Positions 51,216 to 59,407 are shown, numbered from the stretch's first letter. The stretch: DNA of 64,000 nt from Streptomyces drozdowiczii (GCF_026167665.1 NZ_CP098740.1:7254001-7318000), one strand, 5' to 3'. The notes: generated by a model not told the origin, from the letters alone. Translations and numbers: made by a program.

Positions 51216-52357
51216 ATGTCCTTCGACCCCGCCCTGAGCAAGCCCCCCACCCCGACCGAGTTCGGGGAGGCGACCCCGCAGACCTGCCTGCGCGTGGTCC
51301 GAGCGGCCGCCACTCTCGCCGCGGCCGCCGACGACGCGGCGCTGGACGCATTCTGCAGGAGCAGCACCAGGAGCATGGCCCGCCTGGAGACGGTCATGCA
51401 TGCCACCCACCGCGAGGCGGTCGAGGCCGAGCGCTACGCCGCTCTCGCCGAGGAGTGGGACGCCGACCCGAGCATGCCCGACCGGGCGCTGCGGCGGTGC
51501 GCGACCCAGGCCGTCACCCACGCCCTGGCCGCCCAGCGCGAAGCGGGTGTCGAGCTGACGGCCCTCGCGCTGCGCGGCGAACTGGAGCGCGCCCTCACCC
51601 CCAGGAGCGCGCCGAGCGGGAGAGCGCCCAGCGCAAGCAGGAGGCCGAGGAAGAGGCCGCAGAGCGTGCCGCCACCGGCATGGACCAGGAGAACCGGCAC
51701 CTCGCCGCCATGAACGGCTACCTCGCCAAAGAGGTGGTGCCCGACCTCGGCTGGACCGCCGGTCACCTCCGCGTCCTGGAGGCCGCCGCGACCGGACGGC
51801 TGTACGTCCGCGACGGTCAGGTACGGCGCGCCCCCGCAGACGGCGGGTTCAGCGGCGGCCGCAGGGTCAGCAAGGACCGGACCCAGGCCCTGTACGCCGC
51901 ACGCTTCCTCACCGCCCGGGCCATCGACGGGGTCCGCGTCCTGACACCGACCCCGATGGGTCAGGTCGCCCTGGAGCTCGCCCGTCTGTACCCGCAGGGC
52001 CTGCACGAGAGCGACAAGGCGGCCTACGAGGCCCGCTACGCCCGGGTCGCGAAACGGCACATGAGCATGGACGACAAGAAGGCCGCCGCCCGGCGCCTGC
52101 CCGCCCTGGACCGCTGGAGGATGGCCCGCTACCGCCGCCCGGTCACCCTCGTCGAGCAGGAGGCCCGCGCCGCGCGCGAGGCGAGCGAGCAGTGGGAGAG
52201 CGAGGGCGGCTACTGCCCGGGCGTCGGCACGCCGAGCCCGGAACCCGGGCGTCGCACCGAGAAGGGTCCGAAGTCCGGGGCGCAGCAGGCCGGGGAGCCG
52301 CAGGGCGCGCCGACGACTGCGCCCGCACGCCCGTCGGCCCGGTCCACCACCGCCTTC
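51216..52357 (+). pseudogene. helical protein fused to or preceding the methyltransferase (frame break)
   Basis: ATG 51216 follows module copy 1 and CAGGGGAGA. The N-terminal part is helical (CLRVVRAAATLAAAADDAAL; ATQAVTHALAAQREAGVELT). At the C5 run near 51598-51602 one base is missing and the frame continues PQERAERESAQRKQEAEEEA, then KEVVPDLGWTAGHLRVLEAA and a winged-helix-like region (LYAARFLTARAIDGVRVLTP). No stop separates it from the methyltransferase motifs downstream in this frame, so a fusion protein is possible. Function unknown, though a helical plus winged-helix layout suggests DNA binding. Confidence 0.55.
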
Positions 52358-53115
52358 GTGCTCCTGCCGACGGGCAGGCGGTTCCGCCGCCCGCGAGTCC
52401 TCGACCTCTTCTGCTGCTCGGGGGTGCGGGGATGGGGTACTGGCTCGCCGGATTCGACGTCGTCGGCGTCGACATCGTGCCCCGGCCCCGATACCCCTTC
52501 GAGTTCATCCAGGGGGATGCCCTGGACGTCATGCGGGAGCGGGGGCAGGAGTTCAACCTGGTCCACGCCTCTCCGCCGTGCCAGGCGCACACCACGCTGA
52601 CCAAGGGCACCAACAAGGGCCGCACCTACATCGACTTGATCCCGCAGATGCGGGAGCTGTGTCTGTGGTTCGGCGTGGACTGGGTGATCGAGAACGTGCC
52701 GGGCGCCGACATCCGCCGGGACCTCAGCCTGTGCGGGGAGATGTTCGGGCTCGGGGTCATCCGCCACCGCGACTTCGAGACCGGATGGCTCGGCACCCCG
52801 GGACCGGAGCAGCCCCGGCATCTCAAGCACCGGGGCTCCGTACGGGGATGGCGCCACGGTGTCTGGCGGGACGGCCCCTACATCGCCGCGTACGGCAAGG
52901 GCGGCGGGAAGGGCACCGTCGCCGAGATGCAGAAGGCCATGGGCATCACCTGGACGGACGTGCACGAGGAGCTGACCGAGGCGATCCCGCCCGCCTATAC
53001 CCACTACATCGGCCAGCAGTTCATCACCACCGGCGAACTCGGCGCCGCCCATCTCCCGGACCCGGCGGCGCGCCTGGCCGCGCTGGAGCGCTCCGGACTC
53101 GCACTCGTCAGCTGA
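52358..53115 (+). pseudogene. C5-cytosine DNA methyltransferase, one frame break
   Basis: Motif I begins in one frame (RVLDLFCCSG) and continues after a missing G in the G5 run near 52422-52426 as GAGMGYWLAGFDVVGVDIVP. Motif IV is ASPPCQAHTTL, with catalytic Cys in PPC, and motif VI is WVIENVPGA. The C-terminal motif is YTHYIGQQF. Length from GTG 52358 is about 252 residues, the short form common in actinophages and plasmids, with little room for a separate target-recognition domain. It would methylate cytosine C5 in DNA. No cognate endonuclease is visible. It precedes the PP-loop enzyme. Confidence 0.75.
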
Positions 53116-53140
53116 CCCGAACCGCCAGCTGAGCTGCACC

Positions 53141-53167
53141 GCCCGCCGGGCCCTCGACCCGGCGGGC
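53141..53167 (+). terminator. hairpin after the methyltransferase gene
   Basis: GCCCGCCGGG (53141-53150), 7-base loop, CCCGGCGGGC (53158-53167). Confidence 0.55.
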
Positions 53168-53246
53168 CGGCCCGCCACCCCGGGGGTGGCCGTGGCAGCC
53201 ACCCCCGACCGAAGACACACCACCCTTCCGTCGTGAGGACACACCC

Positions 53247-54554
53247 GTGGACATCACCACCCGCCTCCACCTCCTCGACACCGCCCGCCGCGCCTACCAG
53301 GCCGACACCGCCCTGAGCGCCGCGGACCGCTCCTTCCACCGCTCCGCACGGGCGACCGCCCAGGCGCTTGTGACCATCACGGACTGCGAGGAGCAGCTGG
53401 CCGCCACCCGTCACCTCTCCCAGGCCATGGCCGCGAGCGCTGCTCTGGACGACGCCCGGCAAGCGCACCGCGACTGCACCGGCCGCCGCCGCAAGGCCGA
53501 CAGCAGGCGGCGCCGCGCGTTCACGGCTTCCCGGAGGGCGAATCGGGAGCTGGCCGCCCTTTACCGGCCGCACGCGCGAGGGCGCGGGACAGGCGGCAAG
53601 CGCCTCTCGTCTGTGACGGCGGGTCTGCTGGATGAACTGGTGGCCATGCCGCTGGATCTGATCCAGGCGGCCGACGTCCTGCTCGTGCAGTCCAGCGGCG
53701 GCAAGGACTCGCTCGTGATGCTGCACCGGATCGCCACCTGGGCGGCCCGGGCGGGCTGCACGGACAAGGTCGTCGTCGTCCACTGCGACCTGGGCGAGAA
53801 CTCGGAGTGGCCGGGGGTGCGCAAGCTCGCCCAGCGCCAGGCCGAGCGGTACGGGCTGCGCTTCGTCGCCGTCGACTCCACGGGCGGCCTGCTCGGACTC
53901 GTCGAGAAGCGCGGAATGTTCCCGGACGCCGCCCGGCGCCTGTGCACGGCGTCTTTGAAGCGGGACCGGGCCAACGTCCTGCTCACGGAGATCGTCGCCG
54001 CGCTCGGCCTCGACCGCCAGGTGCTCGTCCTCAACTGCATGGGACTGCGCGCGGCCGAGTCACCCGCCCGCAGCAAGAAGTCCCCGCTCTCCATCGATAC
54101 CCGGACCAGCAACAACAAGCGCCTCGTACTGACGTGGCATCCGATCCTCGATCTCTCCGAGACCGCCGTCTGGCAGACGATCGCGGACGAAACCCTGGAG
54201 TACCACCCGGCTTACGACGCGCTGATGCCACGGCTGAGCTGCGTCTTCTGCGTCCTGGCCGGATTCGACGTCCTGGTCCGCGCGGTCCGCCTGTGCTGGG
54301 CCCTGGACTTGCCCCTGCCCGAGCAGTACACCGATCTCGAAGCCCGCATCGGCCATCGGTTCAAGGACCAGTACAGCCTCGCCGACGTCGTCGCCGAAGC
54401 CCGCCACGTCGAGGAGCGCGAAGGCCGGCTCACCTGGACACGCGGAGACGCCCTGCGCACACACCTCGGGGGTGAAGCCGCGGCGGCGTACCTGGAGCGG
54501 ATGGCGGACTACGAGTCGGACGCCTATCTGGAGCGATTGACCCTGGTCGTCTGA
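53247..54554 (+). CDS. PP-loop enzyme of the PAPS-reductase family
   Basis: 435 residues, GTG start. Residues 1-110 form a helical, Arg-rich extension. The catalytic core starts VLLVQSSGGKDSLVMLHRIA (PP-loop SGGKDS at residues about 150-155), then VVVHCDLGENSEWPG, RRLCTASLKRD (the C-T-S-L-K-R pattern of phage and plasmid PAPS reductases), GLRAAESPAR and HPILDLSETAVW. A Cys pair, LSCVFCVLA, is near residue 335. The family activates or transfers sulfur through ATP pyrophosphatase chemistry; relatives include DndC of DNA phosphorothioation and phage CysH-like proteins. The substrate is unknown. It sits directly after a DNA methyltransferase, so DNA or nucleotide modification is a reasonable guess. 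Confidence 0.75.
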   Translation: MDITTRLHLLDTARRAYQADTALSAADRSFHRSARATAQALVTITDCEEQLAATRHLSQAMAASAALDDARQAHRDCTGRRRKADSRRRRAFTASRRANRELAALYRPHARGRGTGGKRLSSVTAGLLDELVAMPLDLIQAADVLLVQSSGGKDSLVMLHRIATWAARAGCTDKVVVVHCDLGENSEWPGVRKLAQRQAERYGLRFVAVDSTGGLLGLVEKRGMFPDAARRLCTASLKRDRANVLLTEIVAALGLDRQVLVLNCMGLRAAESPARSKKSPLSIDTRTSNNKRLVLTWHPILDLSETAVWQTIADETLEYHPAYDALMPRLSCVFCVLAGFDVLVRAVRLCWALDLPLPEQYTDLEARIGHRFKDQYSLADVVAEARHVEEREGRLTWTRGDALRTHLGGEAAAAYLERMADYESDAYLERLTLVV

Positions 54555-54865
54555 CGCGGGCCAGCCGTCCGGATGATCAGTCTCACCGTGGACGCGCGGC
54601 CGGCGCCTGCCTGACCTACCGTCGGATCGGGTGCTTCCTGACAGGACGTGGCGCTCAGGGGTGGCCTCGCGGAACCTTCGCACGTGCGCGGGGCCATCCG
54701 TCCGTTCAGGCGCCGTTGCTCGCCGCTTGTGTGGTCTGTGGGCTTACGGGCGGGTGCCCATCTTTGTGAGACCGCCCGGGAATGCGGTCGTCCGCGTCGG
54801 GAACGGCAGTTGATGCCGAGGGTGTCCTGGCTGGGGAGGGCGGAACACAAACACTCCGCGACAAA

Positions 54866-54908
54866 TGCATGGTATATTTTTCTTGTTGGTTGGCGGTGGC
54901 AGTCGACC
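54866..54908 (+). promoter_or_regulatory. promoter-leader module, copy 2
   Basis: TGCATGGTATATTTTTC with extended -10 TGGTATATT, then GGTTGGC-GGTGGCA-GTCGACC, which still pairs fully as RNA using two G-U pairs. It lies 40 bp before the gene at 54948. The rest of the 54555-54865 gap shows no gene. Confidence 0.7.
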
Positions 54909-54947
54909 AGCGCCGAACTCACGCCATCCCCCTTAAGGATCAACATC

Positions 54948-55529
54948 ATGACTAGTTCTCACGCCGTCGCTCTCAACGACTTCGTGGCCGTGTGGAGCAG
55001 CAGCACCAGCGTTGCGCCCGCCCTTTCGTGCGCGGAGCTGGACGCTCTTCTCGCGCTGTTCGGCGCCGCCGGTCGACGGGAGGCTGCTGCCGCGTGGATC
55101 GGCGCGCACGCGGAGTCCGGTGACTGCGAGGGCCACGACGCTCCCGCCACCCCCGCGCTCGCACCGGCCGTCCACGCAAGCGGTGTCTACTGCCCGCCGC
55201 CGGGGACCGAGTTCCCCTTCTCCGTCTCCGACGTGGTGCGCGCCGTCGCCCGCCTCCTCGGCAAGGGGTGGACGGTCGATACCGGCTCCTGGGGCCTGGA
55301 CGGCAACGTCGTCAGCCCCTGCGGAGCCGTCTTCAAGATCTATGTCGACCACGAAGGCGACCTCATCGCCGAGTGCCCGTCCCATGACATCCCTGAAGAC
55401 CTGGATCTGCCCGACGGCTTCCTTGGGTGCGACGACGGCATCTACCTCGAACTGGCCACCTACAGCGACGGCCTGGACTACCTCGCCGGACGGTACGCGG
55501 ACGCGATCCGCGCCGTCATCGGCGACTGA
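54948..55529 (+). CDS. orphan protein; C-terminal half paralogous to the next gene
   Basis: 193 residues from ATG 54948 (AAGGA upstream) behind module copy 2. An N-terminal helical part is followed by a domain of about 100 residues: FSVSDVVRAVARLLGKGWTV, DTGSWGLDGNVVSPCG, IYVDHEGDLIAECPSHD and YLAGRYADAIRAVI. The gene at 55769 repeats this pattern (FDLARAAVRTLGRDWAVKRG, DWGV...LLWVDESGDLCLD), so the two are paralogues. No known family or activity. It is followed by a 15-bp terminator, so it is a single-gene unit. Confidence 0.65.
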   Translation: MTSSHAVALNDFVAVWSSSTSVAPALSCAELDALLALFGAAGRREAAAAWIGAHAESGDCEGHDAPATPALAPAVHASGVYCPPPGTEFPFSVSDVVRAVARLLGKGWTVDTGSWGLDGNVVSPCGAVFKIYVDHEGDLIAECPSHDIPEDLDLPDGFLGCDDGIYLELATYSDGLDYLAGRYADAIRAVIGD

Positions 55530-55575
55530 ATCATCGCGCCCCCGGGCCTGACCGGCCCGGGGATGCAGTGGCAGT

Positions 55576-55610
55576 GAGCAGGGGCCCCGCCCATGGCGGG
55601 GCCCCTGCTC
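55576..55610 (+). terminator. 15-bp perfect terminator hairpin
   Basis: GAGCAGGGGCCCCGC (55576-55590), loop CCATG, perfect complement 55596-55610. Confidence 0.8.
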
Positions 55611-55686
55611 GCGCGATCGGCTCCTGCGGTCGATGCCTTGTCGGCCGCGCCGCCGCGCCGCACGAACCACCGACATGCATGGCAGA

Positions 55687-55729
55687 CGCATGGTATATTT
55701 CTCTTGTTGGTCGGCGGTGGCAGTCGCCC
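55687..55729 (+). promoter_or_regulatory. promoter-leader module, copy 3
   Basis: CGCATGGTATATTTCTC with extended -10, then GGTCGGC-GGTGGCA-GTCGCCC; one mismatch in the hairpin. It lies 40 bp before the gene at 55769. Confidence 0.7.
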
Positions 55730-55768
55730 AACTCCGAAATCCGCACCCTCGATCCACGGAGGACACCC

Positions 55769-56347
55769 ATGTATCCCCACCCCGATGATCAGACCCGGTT
55801 CAGCATCTTCGATCTCGCTCGCGCGGCCGTCAGGACCCTTGGCCGCGACTGGGCGGTCAAGCGCGGAGACTGGGGCGTCTCCGCAACCCTCTTCAACGAG
55901 TCGCGCACCTTCCTGCTCTGGGTGGACGAGTCCGGCGACCTGTGCCTCGACTACACCCGCCCGTCCGACGAGCTCCTGCCCGAGGTCATGCCGAATGGTG
56001 TCGCGGTGTACCCCGGCGGCATGTTCTTCGAAGCGGCCCGCGCCACCGAGGGGCTGTTTGCCCTGTCGGTGAGGGTCGCGTCCGCGGTACAGGCCGCCGT
56101 TACCGGAACCTCGGAATTGATGATCGAGATCCCGGCGCCGACCAGCGGTGACGAGCTGGGGCGCGCACACGCGCAGTGCGGCCCGATCCTCATCTACCCG
56201 GCTGGTAGGCCCCTGATCTGCCACTCCGCCGAGCATGACGCTCCGACTGTCGCCGAGCGCATGGTGTCGTACTGCGGCTTCACCCTCCCCGCCTGCGGTG
56301 ACCACGAGGCCGCCGCCGCCGAGTTCGCACGCGAGTGGACGACCTGA
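55769..56347 (+). CDS. orphan protein paralogous to 54948
   Basis: 192 residues from ATG 55769 (CGGAGGAC upstream) behind module copy 3. The first 110 residues contain the shared domain (IFDLARAAVRTLGRDWAVKR, LWVDESGDLCLDY, GMFFEAARATEGLFALSVRV). The C-terminal 75 residues are unrelated to the paralogue (GPILIYPAGRPLICHSAEHD). The conserved GDWGV/GSWGL and (V/D)DESGDL positions may be structural. Function unknown. It is probably a soluble cytoplasmic protein. Confidence 0.65.
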   Translation: MYPHPDDQTRFSIFDLARAAVRTLGRDWAVKRGDWGVSATLFNESRTFLLWVDESGDLCLDYTRPSDELLPEVMPNGVAVYPGGMFFEAARATEGLFALSVRVASAVQAAVTGTSELMIEIPAPTSGDELGRAHAQCGPILIYPAGRPLICHSAEHDAPTVAERMVSYCGFTLPACGDHEAAAAEFAREWTT

Positions 56348-56434
56348 GCCGACCCGCACCGCCGGGCGGGTGTGCCGCGAGCCCACGCCTGCCCGGCCCC
56401 CGCTCACCAACCGCCCCCCGCAGAAGGAACCGCG

Positions 56435-56749
56435 ATGAGCACCACGAGCCGCGCCATGTGGACAACGGGTTACATCAAGCCGGTCGACCTCCGGTTTCGC
56501 GACTGCGTCCGGATCGACGGCCGATGGGTGGAGGTGCTGGACGTCTGGAAGAACCCGGCCGACTTCGACCCGAACGGCTGGAGTGACGAACGGTGCGCCG
56601 AGGTACTCGACCACCTTGACGACGAGGGCCTGTACGTCGTCATCCGCCACCTTGTTGAGGAAGGGTTCCACGACGGGGAGGACCGGATCAGGGTGCTCCG
56701 GTGCGCCGACCTGGTGGAGATTCAGACTCCCGTCTGCGGCGCCCCCTGA
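56435..56749 (+). CDS. small orphan protein
   Basis: 104 residues from ATG 56435 (AGAAGGAAC upstream). Compact alpha/beta composition: DLRFRDCVRIDGRWVEVLDV, LDHLDDEGLYVVIRHLVEEG, RIRVLRCADLVEIQ. It lacks its own promoter-leader module and lies 87 bp after the previous gene, so it is probably co-transcribed with it. A 14-bp terminator follows at 56877. Function unknown. Confidence 0.6.
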   Translation: MSTTSRAMWTTGYIKPVDLRFRDCVRIDGRWVEVLDVWKNPADFDPNGWSDERCAEVLDHLDDEGLYVVIRHLVEEGFHDGEDRIRVLRCADLVEIQTPVCGAP

Positions 56750-56876
56750 CAGCCCGCCAGGCCCAGGGTGGAGCGGCGCGCGAGTCGTACCGCCCGACGG
56801 CCTGCTCCGGTGAAGCCTGGCAGACGTAGCGGCACACCGCGCAACGTCGCCCCGGGCCGGCCAGAAGCGCAGACCA

Positions 56877-56906
56877 GAGAAGGGCCCCGCTTGCGGGGCC
56901 CTTCTC
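56877..56906 (+). terminator. 14-bp terminator hairpin
   Basis: GAGAAGGGCCCCGC (56877-56890), TT loop, GCGGGGCCCTTCTC (56893-56906). The remaining 56750-57003 stretch is non-coding. Confidence 0.75.
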
Positions 56907-57003
56907 GCGTTCGGGGCAGACCTGCGGCGACACTAGTCAGCGGTGCTGTGACCTGTGTCAATGCTTGGCGTTGAGGGTTCGAGAACCACCGGGAATGACG
57001 AAT

Positions 57004-57045
57004 GCGTGGTATCCTTTTCTTGTTGGTCGGTGGTGGTAGCCGACC
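57004..57045 (+). promoter_or_regulatory. promoter-leader module, copy 4
   Basis: GCGTGGTATCCTTTTC, then GGTCGGT-GGTGGTA-GCCGACC; 7-bp hairpin with one G-U pair. It lies 39 bp before GTG 57084. Confidence 0.7.
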
Positions 57046-57083
57046 CACACCGAGATCAGACACCCCATCACGGAGGAGGCCCC

Positions 57084-57743
57084 GTGCCCTTCGACCTCAG
57101 CAACCCGTTTGAGTTCAGCGTCTTCACGATCGTTGATCCGTACCTGCTCACGGACGAGACGTACGAGAAGCCCGAGACGCTGCTGGAGCTGACCAGCATC
57201 GGCACTCAGCCGTACGCGACGCTCCCGCTCATGCCGGGGGTGGAGATGCACCACTGCCCTGGCGACCCCGGCGCCCACAACGAGCTCGCGGTCGCAGTTG
57301 CCGCCCGCTTCGGGCACGAAGGGGCCCGCATCCACGGGCCCGTCCACTTCACCGGCGTGTCCACCGGCCCGTACCTCGCGCCCGGTATGGAGCCCGGCAC
57401 CGTTCTGGACTTCTACGATCACCTCGGCGCCGTGTGCCGTGACCTCGGCGTCCGGATGTGGCGCCAGCGCCGCCCCTCCGACACGGTCAGCATCCGCTAC
57501 GACGACCTCGTCCAGGGCGACGCCTTCTGGTTCCTCAACGAGGCGCACCGCTTCATGGGCTTCCGTGACCTCCCCGCCGACAGCCCCACCCTCGATCTCA
57601 TCCCCGGCGCCCGCATGCTGTTCTGTGACGACGGCTTCGAGATCCCCGTAGTCCCCTCGGCGACGTACCGGGACCGCGCCGACCGGGCCCCGGCCGGTTA
57701 CTGGCAGCGCACCGGCAACCAGCTCCTGCGCGCCGACAGCTGA
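57084..57743 (+). CDS. orphan protein
   Basis: 219 residues from GTG 57084 (GGAGGAGG upstream) behind module copy 4; the open frame back to 56955 covers the leader and is not used. Mixed alpha/beta with many aromatic residues (FSVFTIVDPYLLTDETYEKP; DTVSIRYDDLVQGDAFWFLN; LDLIPGARMLFCDDGFEIPV). The central EHYD-like part, LDFYDHLGAVCRDLGVRMW, is helical. No family recognised. A 13-bp hairpin terminates it. Confidence 0.65.
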   Translation: MPFDLSNPFEFSVFTIVDPYLLTDETYEKPETLLELTSIGTQPYATLPLMPGVEMHHCPGDPGAHNELAVAVAARFGHEGARIHGPVHFTGVSTGPYLAPGMEPGTVLDFYDHLGAVCRDLGVRMWRQRRPSDTVSIRYDDLVQGDAFWFLNEAHRFMGFRDLPADSPTLDLIPGARMLFCDDGFEIPVVPSATYRDRADRAPAGYWQRTGNQLLRADS

Positions 57744-57750
57744 CACCCCC

Positions 57751-57779
57751 CGGGCCCGGCGGTCGCACCGCCGGGCCCG
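57751..57779 (+). terminator. 13-bp terminator hairpin
   Basis: CGGGCCCGGCGGT (57751-57763), loop CGC, ACCGCCGGGCCCG (57767-57779). Confidence 0.75.
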
Positions 57780-57800
57780 TCCCGAGACCAGGAGAACCGC

Positions 57801-58079
57801 ATGACCACCACACGCACCCCGGCCCCGTGCGACACCGCACCGGAGGCCACAGCGAAGACCGTCACGGTGACGGTCGAGCTGACCGTCACCGAGGACGTCA
57901 CCTACGAATTCCGCTCGGAAATCGACATCCCGGCAGGCATTGCCGCCGACCCCGACGAGCTGCACGACTACCTCTCCGAGAACGAAGACGTCTGGCTGGA
58001 CGATCTCGACCCCGTCGGCGCAGTCCTGTACATCAACGAGCGGCACCTGGACCAGGCCGCCATCGTGCTCACCGCCTGA
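57801..58079 (+). CDS. small acidic orphan protein
   Basis: 92 residues, ATG preceded by CAGGAGAACC. Strongly acidic (ELTVTEDVTYEFRSEIDIPA; HDYLSENEDVWLDDLDPVG), probably a single beta-sheet domain. It lies 20 bp behind a hairpin terminator, so it depends on read-through or its own promoter. It resembles the next small protein in size and the TVTVELTVTEDVTYEFR / YEVSWTIELEAPG strand pattern. Acidic small proteins on phages and plasmids may act as DNA mimics; that is speculation. Confidence 0.6.
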   Translation: MTTTRTPAPCDTAPEATAKTVTVTVELTVTEDVTYEFRSEIDIPAGIAADPDELHDYLSENEDVWLDDLDPVGAVLYINERHLDQAAIVLTA

Positions 58080-58091
58080 CCGCCCACACCT

Positions 58092-58128
58092 GGTGGCTGC
58101 CGCGCCCCGACGTGGCGCGGCAGCCACC
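58092..58128 (+). terminator. 15-bp hairpin between two small genes
   Basis: GGTGGCTGCCGCGCC (58092-58106), 7-base loop, perfect complement 58114-58128. Confidence 0.65.
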
Positions 58129-58149
58129 CACGGCACCGAGAGGAATCCG

Positions 58150-58347
58150 ATGCCCGAGTACGAGGTCTCCTGGACCATCGAGCTGGAGGCCCCGGGCCCC
58201 GTCGAGGCCGCCCGGGCCGCGCTGGCCATCCACCGCAATCCGGCGTCCTGGGCCACCGTCTTTACCGTCCGCAGCGACACCGAAGACGTCACGGTCGACC
58301 TGGACCCCGAGCACACCGACCCGTCAGGACACGGGACACGAACGTGA
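58150..58347 (+). CDS. small orphan protein
   Basis: 65 residues from ATG 58150 (GAGAGGAA upstream). YEVSWTIELEAPGPVEAARA followed by TVFTVRSDTEDVTVDLDPEH: a strand-helix-strand pattern common in short actinobacterial orphan proteins (VEA..A.....P.S.A..F.V). Function unknown. It ends before a long GC-rich hairpin at 58378-58411. Confidence 0.6.
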   Translation: MPEYEVSWTIELEAPGPVEAARAALAIHRNPASWATVFTVRSDTEDVTVDLDPEHTDPSGHGTRT

Positions 58348-58377
58348 CCCCGCCAGCCTGACCGACACCCCCCCATG

Positions 58378-58411
58378 CGCCCCGGAGCGGCACCACGCCG
58401 CCCCGGGGCGC
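58378..58411 (+). terminator. compound hairpin
   Basis: GCGCCCCGG (58378-58386) pairs with CCGGGGCGC (58403-58411), with an inner GCGGC/GCCGC stem. Confidence 0.6.
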
Positions 58412-58597
58412 CCACACGCATCGGGCCGTCTTGCCCCCGCCCCTCCTGCCGCCCCTCAGGGGCGCAGCACAGGGGAGCGGACGGGGCGCAGCACGGGGAA
58501 TTGGGCGCAACAAGCCGGTGTGGCGCCCTCGGCCAGCCAGGCGCCACATTCCTTCCGTACGGGTGCCCGGGGCGGGGCGCGGCCGGGGCGCCGTGGC

Positions 58598-58838
58598 GGG
58601 GGCCGGTCCGCTGCGCTCCCCGGCCCCGCGCGTGCCGGGTCCGCTGCGCTACCCCGGACGACCGCTTCGCCGGTCTCACGCGGATGCGGGGTCCGCTGCG
58701 CTCCCCTTCCGCATCACCGGCGTGTCCGCTGCGCTCCCACGTCGGGCCGCCCGGCCGAGCGGGACCGGTTCGCTTCGCTCCCCGCCCCGAGCGCTGCGCG
58801 CTGCCGGACGGGCCCCCGTTCCGCTGCGCGGAGCGGGG
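58598..58838. repeat. array of about eight hairpins with GCTGCGC/GCTTCGC centres (telomere-like)
   Basis: Successive inverted repeats each centred on GCTGCGC or GCTTCGC: stems at 58599-58606/58620-58627, 58635-58639/58653-58657, 58660-58664/58671-58675, 58683-58689/58709-58715, 58721-58724/58738-58741, 58759-58763/58781-58785, 58790-58794/58798-58802 and 58814-58824/58828-58838. TCCGCTGCGCTC recurs as the loop. No gene is seen in 58348-58931. Streptomyces linear-replicon telomeres consist of palindromes with these same centres (GCGCAGC/GCGAAGC on the other strand). Confidence 0.65.
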
Positions 58839-58931
58839 CAGGCGGCGCCCCGACCACGCCCCGCCCCGGGCACGCGTGCGCTCTGACCTGCGGAAACACG
58901 CCGAGATCCCTTGATCGATGACACTAATTCA

Positions 58932-58968
58932 GGTATCTTTTCTTGTTGGTCGGCGGTGGCAGCCGACC
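58932..58968 (+). promoter_or_regulatory. promoter-leader module, copy 5
   Basis: GGTATCTTTTC, then GGTCGGC-GGTGGCA-GCCGACC, a perfect 7-bp hairpin. It lies 37 bp before ATG 59006. Confidence 0.7.
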
Positions 58969-59005
58969 GCAAACCGAGATCGCTCACACGAATAAGGGGA
59001 CACCC

Positions 59006-59395
59006 ATGTCTGAAGCACGCTTCGCGCTGATCCTCCGCCCCGGCGGCTCCTTCGACGTCATCGACTGGCCCACCGAACTCGCGGCCGGCCTGACCGTCCT
59101 GGCCCAGGAGTTCCGCACCCTCAGCATTGCCGCGCTCGGCCTTTGGCCCGACTGCTCGATGTGGACGGACGCGGAGGCAGCACAGGGAACGGCGCCGCTG
59201 AACCGGTTCGCCGAGAGGGTCCACTGCGCAGCGGGCCTCGCCGCCGAGCACTACTACGGCAGCATCGCGCTCACCGGCGGACTCACCGACGCCGATGACG
59301 GCACCCACACCGGCCTTACCCTCGACGCCTGCCGCGAGTTTCTGAAGCTCGCCGAAATTTCCGTGCCGAGGATTCCCCACCTCCGCACGAAGTAG
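59006..59395 (+). CDS. orphan protein
   Basis: 129 residues from ATG 59006 (AAGGGGAC upstream) behind module copy 5. Compact alpha/beta sequence: RFALILRPGGSFDVIDWPTE, LNRFAERVHCAAGLAAEHYY, GLTLDACREFLKLAEI. The N-terminal strand pattern and 'RPGGSFDVIDWP' resemble small actinophage/plasmid orphan proteins; no family is assigned. A 13-bp terminator follows directly, making it monocistronic. Confidence 0.65.
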   Translation: MSEARFALILRPGGSFDVIDWPTELAAGLTVLAQEFRTLSIAALGLWPDCSMWTDAEAAQGTAPLNRFAERVHCAAGLAAEHYYGSIALTGGLTDADDGTHTGLTLDACREFLKLAEISVPRIPHLRTK

Positions 59396-59407
59396 CTGAC
59401 CTGCGGT

